Assembly (NCBI GenBank): GCA_014529385.2 | Contig: CM043942.1 | Location: forward strand, 23,484,491-23,548,490 | DNA: 64,000 bases | Direction: 5' to 3' | From: Adiantum capillus-veneris | Lineage: Eukaryota; Streptophyta; Polypodiopsida; Polypodiales; Pteridaceae | Shown: one piece after another, positions 1 through 12,101 of the stretch | Layout of the letters: each line of letters starts with the position of its first letter | Numbering within the stretch: position 1 is the stretch's first letter | Notes under the pieces: generated by a model | What the model was told of the DNA's origin: nothing | Database searches by the model: none | Seen by the model: only the letters and a program-made list of their open reading frames with translations | Translations under genes and position numbers: made by a program

Positions 1-889
1 CCAAATAAAGAATAATCTTGTTCTATAAATTTTCAAAGGTCAACAGAACATGGGTTAATATGTTTTATGAAGCTTGAGGATATGAAAATAAGTGAACAAA
101 AACTTGTACATAAGTATAGAAGCAGATGAGCAAAAATACTGTGATAAATGATAGAAAATGTATTTCAAGTTTCTTTCAACAATTTCCTCATATGGATACT
201 ATGTATGAGCTTAAGTCTATGTTGGATTCTAGCATGTAAGATTGAGTCCAAGTTGTGGAAGTGTGCTCTATCGAAATGTATGAAGTGATTGAGGCTTTTG
301 AAAACTAAGAGGATTTCAATGTTGGTGAAGGACCAAAAGTGCCAGTAGAGACCAAGTACAAAACTTTGGCAAAGCAAGTAAGACCAGTGGCCTTACCTTT
401 ATTGTTAGATTGCAGGGAGAAGCTAAAACAAGCTTCTTTACAGCCAAATCTCAAGGTTCCAAAAAAGTAATGGACACAAGTTCATAATGGAATCTCTAAA
501 TGAACTAAAGGTTGGTTGTGATGAGGAGTTTTTAGCATAAGAAGACAAGAAGTGTTTTTAAGAAATGCTTTCAAAACATTGGAAGTCTTTTGCTTTTCAA
601 CCACACAAGATAGGGTGTGTTGATCCTTAGTAGTGTTTTTGCACCTACAATGAATTTCACTACCCTTCATGTACCTTGGAATCTATATCCAATCTCAATT
701 CCAAAAGCACATTTGCCAAAGCTGATAGAACTACTCAATGAGAAGATTGGTATAGGTACTTTGGAACTTCTTGTGCACATCATCAAATAGTTGTTTCACA
801 GTGCCCAAGAATAATGGAGATGTGTGCTAAGTACAAGATATCTAGCCTGTAAAGTAGGTTACCATTAGGAATGTGGATACAGGATTGAT
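1..889. other. Gene-poor interval
   Basis: No open frame here exceeds about 70 codons and none resembles a known family. The sequence is AT-rich without tandem structure. It is probably old decayed repeat DNA, but nothing specific can be named. Confidence 0.5.
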
Positions 890-1072
890 TGTGGGTGAAT
901 TTCTAGAGGCTTTTGCCTGTCATGCCTAGGGTAAGACAGGGTAGTCCAAGGGCCACGATAGAGTCATGTGGTCAAGAGGGTCCTATTATTAGCAAGGCAA
1001 GGCCTATATAGAGCATGGTCGGGTAGAGAGTTGCAGGCTCTAGTCCCCTCAGTCTTACAGTAGTATCAAAGC
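890..1072 (+). repeat. Possible end of a decayed copia LTR with tRNA-Met primer site
   Basis: A CTTACA end at about 1054-1059 is followed after one base by TAGTATCAAAGC (1061-1072). That differs at two positions from TGGTATCAGAGC, the primer-binding site complementary to plant initiator-Met tRNA used by most copia elements, and is followed by a G-rich run as is common. I found no matching second LTR and no coding remnant beside it, so this is a weak call; the left boundary is arbitrary. Confidence 0.25.
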
Positions 1073-1126
1073 TAAGGGGGGATGAAGGAGCAAGGAAGGC
1101 AAGGCTGTGGATGCATGGCTGTGCAT

Positions 1127-3104
<1,978 letters not shown>

Positions 3105-3174
3105 CTTTTTGATAAACTTATGTGAAGCAAGGCTTCACATAAGTTTATCAAAAAGTGAAGCAAGGCTTCACTTT
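3105..3174. repeat. Tandem perfect hairpins (24-bp and 10-bp arms)
   Basis: Positions 3105-3128 and 3132-3155 are perfect 24-bp inverted repeats separated by AAG. A second perfect inverted repeat follows at once: arms 3152-3161 and 3165-3174, again with an AAG loop and overlapping the first by four bases. Both have the same apex, GAAGC-AAG-GCTTC. A related but imperfect word (gtgaagcaagccttct) occurs at about 3464-3479. The structure could be a foldback end, a small-RNA precursor or a replication-slippage product; no coding context explains it. Confidence 0.95.
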
Positions 3175-5199
3175 AGGGCATCTTGCATAGAAGTTTCCAA
3201 AGTTTGGAATATGCTATTAGCATATGGGCTTTGGGAAACCTGGCACCATGTCTATGTGATTTTTTTCTTAGAGGTTGGTATGAACCAAACCATGATGGCA
3301 TATGAGGTACATACGATAGCTCTCAATTTCTCAGCATATACAACTATGAGCTAGCTTCAAGCAACAACAACCGCTCTTCAAGAGCCAACAAGGTTAGTAC
3401 ATCAATCTTTTATTTGAAAAATATTTCTCTATTGTGTAACCCAAAGTGCTTTGCCAGACTTCATGTGAAGCAAGCCTTCTCTTATGTGCCAAGGAACTAT
3501 CACTTGGCTTTAGATCAAGGAAAATGGCACACATATTTGGCATTAAGTGGATATAAGCTCACAGTTTCAGTCTGGCAAGACGCATTGTGATGAATTCATG
3601 CCAATGTAAAAGTACATGGCACGCTCGGGGGGTTCACTATGTATAAATTGTGTATATCATGTGTGTTCAAGGACTATTTATAAAACTCCTTATCTGTGAA
3701 CTTTTTACAAATAAAATATACCATTTTCCTATATAATATGTAATTTTTTTTTTCGATTTCATTTTATGATACCCTTCTGTATGTAAAAATGTGAGAAAAA
3801 ATAATAAAAAATAACCCCTTCTATTGCACTCCCGTGATAGTCACATAATTATTAAGTGACCCCCCCAAGATGACACGTATAGTAGTAGCTCACAAGATTG
3901 AGACTGTTAGTGAAGCCAATGGCTTACCAATCCATTTTTTTGAAATGCATGCATGGCATGCAAATACGATGGCAGTACAGCCACTCATCATTGTATATGC
4001 TTCCACAATACCATCAACAATTTAGTCTATAGAGATTTGAGACTGGTAGATGGGCTTCCAATTGTTGTATATGTATAAGCGGTGAGCACTTTACATATTG
4101 GCTCTATGCACAGGTGCAACCAATCCCACTAACGATTTTTATGGGTAACAAGTAGGCATGGCCAAGCTATCAAGAAACTGATCCATGGGAAGACATGAAT
4201 ACATTAAGAGTGCCTCCATGCACGTAGTCTCTTCTATAAACAACTAAGAAAATCTAGTATGACTATTTTCTTTGAGGGTATTTGACATCTTTCTCCTCTG
4301 TTCATGGAGGAAGATTCTCTCACGCCTTAGTTGTGAATAATATTCCGACTAGAAAAGAGTCGTTGCTTAGTTGCAGCATTGATTAGGCCTCTGGGAGTGA
4401 CATTTTCAAGGGTATGACGCTAATACATAATTATTCCATAGGTGTTGAGAGTCATTATTTGAGGTCAGCACAATTGTACTTTCAAGGAAAGAAGTCCACA
4501 ATCTACCAAGGACGAGTGAAAAAATTCAACTTTCTCAATTTTCCAAACATTTTTTAACACGGTGGATTGTGTTGGTCACTGTGGGCTACTAGGTTGAGCA
4601 ATTTTTATGCAAAGTCTAACCAAGAAGTTTGACATTGCAAAAGTTGACTAAGGGGTTTAGATTGCAAAGGCAACACCCAAGGTTACCGATTTCTACAACT
4701 TGTTTTTCCACTTGTTTCTTTGAGATTTGCAAAGTGCACATGACTACAAGTAAGTGAACATTATGTTCAATATCTAGGTATGCATTTGATTTTGTTTTAT
4801 TCTGTTTTTTAATATGTTTTACTTGACTTGTTCAAGTCCAATCAATAAGCTTGAATGCTTTCATCCATTTTGCTCTTCAGAGACATGACAAGATCATGTA
4901 AGAGCAAAAAATTAGGGCCGCACTGTCCCACATATCTTTTGGTAGTATGCAGTTATGGACCTATATGTAGGGTCTTTTTTGGCACATGTTGTCACATGGA
5001 ATGCAACATGGTCTAGGAACTCAAGGATTTCGGTTTAGCCAGTGTGGAGCAAGGTTAAGGAGGGTCCCTCTCACGCACATCACAACATGTTTGCAGTTAC
5101 TTCCACACACAAGTACATCTCGTAATTAAATAATTTTCCTTTTCCAAACATTCTTATTTAAGACATGTAACATTTAATGGCCTAGTAACTTCTGTGTAG
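3175..5199. other. Interval with no recognisable gene
   Basis: About 2 kb of AT-rich DNA with no open frame above about 100 codons and no family signature. A run of seven C at about 3863-3869 and an A/T-rich stretch at 3700-3830 are the only compositional oddities. Probably decayed transposon DNA. Confidence 0.45.
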
Positions 5200-6755
5200 C
5201 GGAAAATAGCATGAACATAGTGAGCATTTCATTAGAATAGATTCTTGATGATATTAACAAGAGTGCTTGGGTGGAGAGAGAGCAACAAAAAGCATAACAC
5301 CTAGTTAGATAGCATGAACAATACTTCAAAAGAGAGATAAATGAAGCAATTGACAATAGTTGAGGACCGGATTTGCATGGAGCCGGTCCCCCCTCCAAAA
5401 GGCTTTGTATTATGGTTTCTCCCATCAAGAGAGACATTTTACAATTCAATTCTTTGTGTTCCTTCAATAATATCTAGTGCAATGAAGATGGAAACTTCAT
5501 GCACTAAGCAAAACACTTATCAAAACACAACATCAATTCCCTCACGATCTCAGACCCAAGACCTCACACACCTTTGAAGAGGGTGAGAGCTAGCGGGGTA
5601 TGAGAGTAGATTGAGAGGAAGAAGGAGTATTCTTACGAGAAAGATGTACATCTCCTCACATAATCACTCATATTAGCATAGCTTAGCTTAGTAATTAGCA
5701 TGGTAGAGGAGATGAGCATGCATTGAAGCTTGGCTCATGGTTGGATTTGCATCACAAAGCCAAGAGTTGTTGGCGTAGGCCTCCCTTCTCACAAGCTTGG
5801 AGTAGGTGGTAAGCTTTCCATTAAATCTTGAGAAGGAGAGAGAGTCTTCTTTGCTTCACACATGAGATTGTGTGAGTGTGTGTGTGATAATTCCTTGCAA
5901 AAATCAGCCCCCTCTCTCTCTTGGTCGATCCCCCTTGCTAATTACTCATGCTACAGCCCTATTGCACCTCCCCAACCTCAGCCAATGGAAATTAAGCAGC
6001 ATAAGTGATAGCCTTCTGACATGTGTTTCCCTTTTTCCTTTTGTGAGAGCTTCAGGTAATTATTTAATTCAAATGAACTCTCATTGGACCCCTTTGTCTC
6101 CTGGCCAATAGGAATCAGACAAGCCATTGGACTGATGAATGCTCATTGGTCCCCTTGGGAAACTATCCAATAGTCTTCTAAAGAGCTTAATTCCTATTGG
6201 TTCTTTTATTAAGTGTTTTTAAATTAATTAAAATAGATTTACTCTAGCCTAATTCTCATTGGTCCACCTCCATGGCCATCCAATAGGATTTGAGTACACC
6301 TTGTGGGCATCTAGGCTAGGAGTTGACATGTGTCCCTCTTTCCCCTTGTGTACAAATGAAGCTTGTGAGTGTGTGTGTGTGTGTGAGTTTCTTTCTCATC
6401 CCCTACTTGCAAGGCTCGCCCCCTCCTATGTAGGGATTATGAAGACTTTTTGTGACACACACAAAGCATCCAATTCCCCTAATGTTTGACCTTTGGACAC
6501 AACCTTTGAATTTTGGAACCTTAGCATTTTGGAAGTCTTAATGGGCTAAACCTTAGGGTCTTTTAAGCCCATTGTTGCACATTGCTCTTTTGCAGAAGGC
6601 CCCCTCTTGGATCCCTATTTTCCCTCCTTTGGATCCCTACTGTGGCCGGTCTGCTAGCTTAACCAATATTCTAGCTTTTTCTCCCATGTCACTTCCCCAT
6701 ATTAAATGATCAATTTAACATGAGAAAATCATATTAGATATTGATTATTATGACA
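5200..6755 (-). repeat. Probable 3' LTR of a chromovirus (minus strand), left limit unknown
   Basis: Read on the minus strand, the sequence starting at 6755 begins TGTCATAATAATC. Without element G1 it would directly follow a purine-rich tract (AAGAGAGAGG plus TAA, 28882-28896 region) at the 3' end of the minus-strand chromovirus at 28887-32482. PPT followed by TG is the layout expected at the 3' LTR start. The 5' LTR partner is missing because the chromovirus is truncated at its right end, so the LTR cannot be confirmed by pairing and its left limit (given as about 5200) is arbitrary. Confidence 0.4.
5981..6290. promoter_or_regulatory. Cluster of CCAAT/ATTGG boxes
   Basis: About nine CCAAT or ATTGG pentamers occur in 310 bp, in both orientations and often in the contexts CTCATTGGTCC and CCAATAGG (5982, 6083, 6104, 6126, 6144, 6166, 6196, 6258 and 6280, approximate). 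If this stretch is the chromovirus LTR, the cluster would lie in U3, where NF-Y-type boxes are plausible. Equally it may be a degenerate repeat: phrases around 6018-6053 and 6327-6370 also resemble each other. Confidence 0.4.
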
Positions 6756-6760
6756 TTACC
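6756..6760. repeat. Target-site duplication of G1, left copy (TTACC)
   Basis: TTACC directly precedes the 5' LTR of G1 and recurs at 28882-28886 directly after the 3' LTR, as expected for a 5-bp integrase-made duplication. Confidence 0.9.
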
Positions 6761-6971
6761 TGTTTGGCGGAAGAAGCAACAGGCGGCCATGGCCAGAAGG
6801 ACCATAATTTCCTGAGAAACCATTGTAAAATTATTTTGTAAAGAAGCATTTCTAAGCCGGGAAATTATCAAGGATGTATGATTATTCTTTTGGGAGCAAT
6901 TGTATATTAGAGAGCCAGTTTTAAGAGTAGGAGCTTATGGCCGGACAAGCCATTGTTTAAAAAGACCTAAT

Positions 6972-6977
6972 CTATAA
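6972..6977 (+). promoter_or_regulatory. Candidate TATA box of G1 5' LTR
   Basis: TATAAA within CTATAAAGGTC, about 210 bp into the LTR and conserved at 24732-24737 in the 3' LTR. It is the best TATA match in the LTR; transcription start is not known. Confidence 0.5.
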
Positions 6978-7324
6978 AGGTCAATTTCTGTAAGTTTTGG
7001 ATAATCTTTTGAATGGAGAACTGAGAAGACAGCGTGCGTTTGAGAGCTCCTTCTTGTTCAAACTTGTAATCTTCGCCATTACGGCTACGGTAATCCAAAT
7101 TCAGATTTGATTATTGCATTGTGCTCCTCTCCTCTTGCTCTTTCAGTTAAGTGTAATCATTCAAGATTCGGTGTAGGTTTTCGACTACGAGTTTGAGGCC
7201 TTAAATCGTTGTTTTGAGTGTCTATATGCGTGTTTTATGTCGTTTCGACCCTAGGAGGAGCTTTAGGGACCTTAGAACGACCCTTTAGGATCAATCGTTT
7301 ACTGTTTTTGCGTACTTTGGGATG

Positions 7325-7340
7325 AACGATCGCGATCGTT
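7325..7340. repeat. G1 palindrome, LTR copy
   Basis: AACGATCGCGATCGTT is a perfect 16-bp palindrome followed by GTACC. The same core with a similar right flank (GTGTACC) is repeated in the leader and linker of this element, so it belongs to that family. The 3' LTR copy (25084-25099) is unchanged. Confidence 0.9.
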
Positions 7341-7674
7341 GTACCTTCTCAGAATGTTGTGACAGTGATAGGATATGTTCCTCATAGTCCGTTGTAGCTT
7401 CCCTTCAAGTTTCGTGCGATTCCGATATGATTTGCATGGCGAACGGGCATGATGACTGTAGAGCTATATAGAAGCACATAGGCAGATTACTTGGCTTTAG
7501 TGCGTTCGATTTGCTTGTAGAGTTAGTAGTTTCATCTCTTCGAGTTCACTTCATTAGGATTGACACCCTAGTGAGTTTCCATGCCTCATCCGAGTCGCTT
7601 CCCCTGTATCGATAATATTATGTTGATGCTTGAGAGCTATGCTATGGACGTCCGTCGCGGCGACCCGCAAACAT

Positions 7675-7692
7675 TGGCCCCGTTGCTGGGGA
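7675..7692 (+). promoter_or_regulatory. G1 primer-binding site
   Basis: TGGCCCCGTTGCTGGGGA starts two bases after the LTR. It resembles TGGCGCC-type sites that pair with the 3' end of plant tRNA-Asp, as used by Athila-like elements (recalled, not checked). G2 has the related TGGCGCCACTGCCGGGGA. Confidence 0.75.
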
Positions 7693-9220
7693 ATGCACCT
7701 TAGGTGATGAGTGACCGAGTGCGCAGTTAGACTCCTTAAAAAGGATCAATCCACAAATCCATTTTACACCTCAGTTCGGCTGCTAGACAAGGGTTTAGGG
7801 CCTAGGGGAATCTAGAGCCAGTGAACCGGCTAGACCCTCTCTTAGGAGATTTAGGGAGCTGTGAGTGAACGTGTTTAAGCATTTTTGTTCTTCAATTTCT
7901 CTAATTCGATTGAGTACTGAGATCTCACCCGAAATCCGTCGTGTTTGTTTTGTTTGATTCATTTTCTTATGTTTTTTCAGTTCTGTACTTAGGAGTAGGA
8001 TAAGCAAATCACATTCCGATCAGATTTGGGGCAAAAGTTAGAGTCGAGAAACCAGAAAACCATAACTTTGGCCGAAAAAGCCATAGGACTCTGAAATTCT
8101 GAAAATCTGACCAAACAGGATTGATATTGATTCAAATCACAAAGTGGTAGCACAAAACACTAGGAAACACTTGTCAGAGAGAGCAGACAAAATTTCATCA
8201 GATTTGGCCTAGGTACTACGATCGCAATCGGTGTACCTCAGTGTCAGATTTGAACCAGATTTGACATGTGCCTTCCTGATAAGATTCCAAACAAGTTTGT
8301 CTAAAGCAACCACACCCAAAAACATCAAAAATCAAGGGGATCATGCCACTTGTGTAAAACTAGCCCGACAGACCCAGAAACTGCAAAATCTTGACTTTTG
8401 GTGATCCAAATGCAAAAAGACTTGGGGGGATAGCTTTAGAACATCAGTGTCTACAAGCATGCCAAATTTGGTCTGATTTGGGCTCAGAAGTACGATCGCG
8501 ATCGGTGTACCTAAGTCCCAGATTTTGACCAAATTTCATCTGTGGACTCCCCAAGTGTATACAAACATAAAAGTCTAGGTTAAAACCACTGAATACAGAT
8601 CCAAGTCAAAACTGCTAAATTGGCATAGAAATTGACTTTCAGTAGACGAAGACACATCAAAACTGGAAAGAAACTATACAGAGGGATAGCCTGTACACAG
8701 GACAACCCCAGGTAGCTTTCAAATGCCAAAACAAACACCAAAATCTAGTCAAATTGACAGATTCAGGAAATCAGGTACTTCAGACCAAGAAACTGTGAAT
8801 TCTTGACTATTTTGAGTCCAAATTCAAAAAGATTTGGCAGGTAGTCCTAAAATAGCCTAGTGAACAAGCTGGTGAAGTTTCAACTGATTTGGGCTCAGAA
8901 GTACGATCGCGATCGGTGTACCTCTGGCCCAGATCTAGCTCATTTTTGACCTGATCATAAACCTAGGTTACAGAAGATACCAGGAGTTTTCACAACTCAA
9001 ATTGGACATATTGTCAATAATCTGGAAGCAAAATTGTGTTAAGATCATTTTGAAGTGTTGAATCTGCTAATAGTTGGAATGATACAGTGATCTCATAGCC
9101 ATCCAGTGTATTCATTTACAGAGACCGGTCGAGTAACAGCCCATGCAGTCACCTGAATTGAAAGATTTTTCCATCTCCAGGTAAAAGGTTTGGATTCGGT
9201 CAGTAAATCCCACTTTCTTC
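7693..9220 (+). repeat. G1 leader with three palindrome copies
   Basis: This ~1.5-kb stretch between PBS and gag has no convincing coding capacity. It holds the core CGATCGCGATCG at 8493-8504 and 8904-8915, and a one-base variant (CGATCGCAATCG) at 8219-8230, each followed by GTGTACC and preceded by a GTAC word. Wider surroundings of the copies also resemble each other (for example 'gatttgggctcagaagtac' before two of them), so the leader appears to be a very degenerate tandem repeat in which only the palindrome stayed sharp. Spacings are 274 and 411 bp. Confidence 0.85.
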
Positions 9221-10196
9221 ATGTTTTTGAGATCGGGAAAACAGATCAACACCAGACACCTAGATTTAGCAGATCAAACGAGTGTCGCGTCAACGGAGGA
9301 GAGTGTAAACCAAGGGATAGTACGCCAATTGGAACCGATCCTTGAAGAATTCATTTCAGATACTTCTTCAGAGAGATCTTCAGAGAGTTTCGTAGAACAC
9401 TTGGGGCAAATAAACCTAAACGGAAAGAGAAAACATGGCCGCAGGACCATCACACCCCTTGGCCACGCTAAAGCTATTGTTCATCAAGTATCAATATGAC
9501 AACAAGCAAGGTGCCAAGATATACAAAGACGGTATGGACCGCTACTGTGTGAAAATAGAAGATAGACCAAGCGAATTCAGGGACTTGGTGCCTGTTAGCT
9601 ATAGCGGAGACGGGTACCTAGATGACGAGGGTATCATGTATTTGGTAGTCCTAAACCCTAACATTGTGGACAAGTGGGGATTGATGGGCACGAAAGCCAA
9701 AATAGACGAGGAACATGAGGAAAGGGCTCCAACAATGAGCTTAGCGAATGTGAAATTAAGGCGAGAAAACGAAACGATGCGAATCAACACTGATAACGTC
9801 TACCTGGGGCTATACAAGTATAATAATGGAGAGCAAGATCTCTATTATAGATGTGAGGAACCCTACGTTGGGGAGATGACTGAGCAGAAAAAACTTTATG
9901 TCTTCACCTACACAGAGGGAGCGGAAATGAAAATTGCCGCATATGGCAAGTATGGAAGACGATATGCAGCAATCGATAAAAAATAATTGGAGGGTTATAC
10001 GTACTTTGGGGGACCACTTCACCATTATTATGTCACTCCAAGCCCTCTTAGAACAGCACCTACAACTGTTGTGACAGAACCGTTAACCACAGGTGGAGGG
10101 AGGACTCATGTAGCTGATTCTTTCAGTCGATCTCATTATTCGATGCCAAGCCCCATGGGAACGTTACATTCCAGAGAATCGATGGCTACGAATTGA
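9221..10196 (+). pseudogene. G1 Gag N-terminal region (broken)
   Basis: This is the amino-terminal part of the polyprotein. A first open piece (9221-9499) is joined to the main frame by a +1 shift near 9425-9434. The main frame runs from 9435 with in-frame stops at 9984-9986 (TAA) and 10194-10196 (TGA). The ~180-residue block starting at about 9450 (KLLFIKYQYDN, IYKDGMDRYCVKIE, LVVLNPNIVDKWGLMGTKAK) is almost identical in G2 (41 kb region), so it was under constraint, but I recognise no known fold. It precedes the standard retrotransposon Gag domain and makes Gag unusually long. The start at 9221 is inferred from the matching acidic N-terminus in G2. Confidence 0.8.
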
Positions 10197-10262
10197 GGTA
10201 GTACGGTTCCTATCTCTACACATACGGCTGTCGGTCCTACATTCGCATCCATCCCATCACAT

Positions 10263-11924
10263 TTGCCACCTAGTAGTAGACTTGGGGCGGGTGAGCTAAC
10301 GAGAGCAACCTATGACCTCCCTGATGTACGAGAACGATTAAGTCGGGACATGGGAGCAATGAGAGTGACCGCAGATCATAGGCGGATCAGACCTTCCCAA
10401 GTAGCGAAGTGCATGCCAAAGAAGTATAGCGGCTCGGGGGATCCGTATGCCCATGTATCACTTTTCAAGCAAGTCTTAAGAGCAGAACAGATCACTGATT
10501 TCCATACTCAATACGAGGGATTCGGGCTAACCTTGAAAGGGACGGCCTTAACATGGTTTCAACCTTTAAACCCTGAAATTTTTCCAAATATTGAACATGT
10601 ATTGCGCGAGTTCGCAGAAGAATTCTCAAAACGGGGTATAAAGCATAATACTGTATCGCAGATATATGCTTTTAAACAAAGGGAGAATGAAAAAGTGAAG
10701 GAAGCGACCTTGAGATTCAAGCAATACATTGAGAGATGTCCGAGAAGAGAATTACCGCAGGACGAGAGATTGTTTGTGCTCTTCGTTGAAGGACTGAGGA
10801 ATGAAACCTTGAAAAAGGACTTTCACTTGAAGGCCTGTAGCACATTTCAGCAGGTTACGAGGGAAGCATTATATCTTGTCGACAACTGCAAAGCATATGG
10901 GGAAGTGTCCGAGGACACTGATTCAATAGCCAGTGGCTCCTCATCGATTAAGAGAAAACCCTCTACTAAAAAAGATGCTCAGGCGTCCTCGATGCCGACA
11001 GCTGACCAATTGATAGAGGAGGTAACAAAGAGAATGCAACAACATGTGAGATCAAATCCGGTGATGAGACAGTCTCAGACGAGGAAGTGTGACGCATGCA
11101 GGGGGGATCATCCGACGCCATGGTGCACACAACAACCTAAAGCTCTAGTTGTGAGTGGACGAGTACTGAAATGGTGTGCCATAGAGCAGAAATGGACTAA
11201 TCATCACACTGAAGAGTGTTTTTATAACAAAAATTTTGTGCGGGAAAGACCGTATGGACCTCCAGCTGGACCATCCCAACCACCTCCTCCAAGGTATCAA
11301 GTTGGACCAAATATGAATTTGGTAGCGGGAGCAGACAGACCTCAACCTGTGTTGAGTCAACAAACTCCGTTACCACAGGAAAACAGAGCCATGATTAGAT
11401 ACGCTCAACCTTGTGAAGCATCACCAGGAACGAATAGTACACTTCAAGTGTCTTATTACGAGGAACCAAATGAGCCTTACGCAACTGAACCCGAATCACG
11501 AATATACACGGACGAAGCATATCAACCGTGGGGAAATAGCGAGGGTATGGCACCACCAACGTATATACCCCAACCTTCGAGAGATCAATATTTGGTAGAC
11601 GAGAGAACGTTAATGTTTATTGCAATCCAGAATTACAAACCAAGAGGATATCCCAATAGAGCAGGACAACCTATGGGACCACCTGCTCCAAATCAACCAA
11701 AAATTGGACAGTGTTATAGCTGTGGAAGTACGGATCATTGGGAGCGTAACTGTCCTTTCAAGGGCGAAAGAGTGAAAATTTTTGGGTTTTGCGACGGATG
11801 TGGCGTGAATCACATATTACCAGATTGTCCGAAGAATCCGGAAAACAAGGGAAAAACGACTATGAATATTGTGGGGGTGATACCAAGCACTAGCAGTGGA
11901 TCAGAAACCGATCCCATGATCTGA
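10263..11924 (+). CDS. gag: G1 Gag core and zinc knuckles
   Basis: This is a 553-codon open stretch in the same frame as the pieces on either side. Residues about 50-220 match the retrotransposon Gag (capsid) domain: GSGDPYAHVSLFKQ, ALTWFQPL, EFAEEFSKRG and FKQYIERCP. Three Cys/His knuckles follow: CDACRGDHPTPWC (CX2CX3HX4C), CYSCGSTDHWERNC (canonical CX2CX4HX4C) and CDGCGVNHILPDC (CX2CX3HX4C); these should bind RNA in the particle. The region between is Pro/Gln-rich. It ends at an in-frame TGA (11922-11924) that G2 lacks at the equivalent place, so translation originally continued into the protease. G2 has no counterpart of the first knuckle. Confidence 0.9.
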   Translation: MPPSSRLGAGELTRATYDLPDVRERLSRDMGAMRVTADHRRIRPSQVAKCMPKKYSGSGDPYAHVSLFKQVLRAEQITDFHTQYEGFGLTLKGTALTWFQPLNPEIFPNIEHVLREFAEEFSKRGIKHNTVSQIYAFKQRENEKVKEATLRFKQYIERCPRRELPQDERLFVLFVEGLRNETLKKDFHLKACSTFQQVTREALYLVDNCKAYGEVSEDTDSIASGSSSIKRKPSTKKDAQASSMPTADQLIEEVTKRMQQHVRSNPVMRQSQTRKCDACRGDHPTPWCTQQPKALVVSGRVLKWCAIEQKWTNHHTEECFYNKNFVRERPYGPPAGPSQPPPPRYQVGPNMNLVAGADRPQPVLSQQTPLPQENRAMIRYAQPCEASPGTNSTLQVSYYEEPNEPYATEPESRIYTDEAYQPWGNSEGMAPPTYIPQPSRDQYLVDERTLMFIAIQNYKPRGYPNRAGQPMGPPAPNQPKIGQCYSCGSTDHWERNCPFKGERVKIFGFCDGCGVNHILPDCPKNPENKGKTTMNIVGVIPSTSSGSETDPMI

Positions 11925-12101
11925 ATCAACGCGATAACCAGAGCCCAAACTAAGGACTTAGGAAAAAACAAAACTTTGGAGGAAAAGGTCGAGTTGCCCA
12001 TACCAACAAAAAATGAGAGTTTATCCGTTAGAACTCAGCGAAAATCCTGGAAGGCAAAACGAGACAGGATAAAAGCAAGAAGGTTAAAAACGTAAATTTT
12101 C

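Larger units (their letters stand above)
6761..7673 (+). repeat. G1 5' LTR
   Basis: It runs from TGTTTGGCGG to CGCAAACA and is followed by the PBS. The copy at 24520 onward is about 96% identical by eye. A TATA box lies at 6972-6977. The LTR contains one copy of the G1 palindrome (7325-7340), identical in both LTRs although neighbouring bases have changed. Confidence 0.95.

Noticed and set aside
6761-7673. Common origin of G1 and G2 LTRs
   Set aside because: No shared stretches by eye apart from TG...CA ends, although the proteins are clearly related.
8219-8915. CRISPR-like array (short palindromic repeats with spacers) in leader or linker
   Set aside because: Spacing is hundreds of bases, the context is a plant LTR element, and there are no cas genes.
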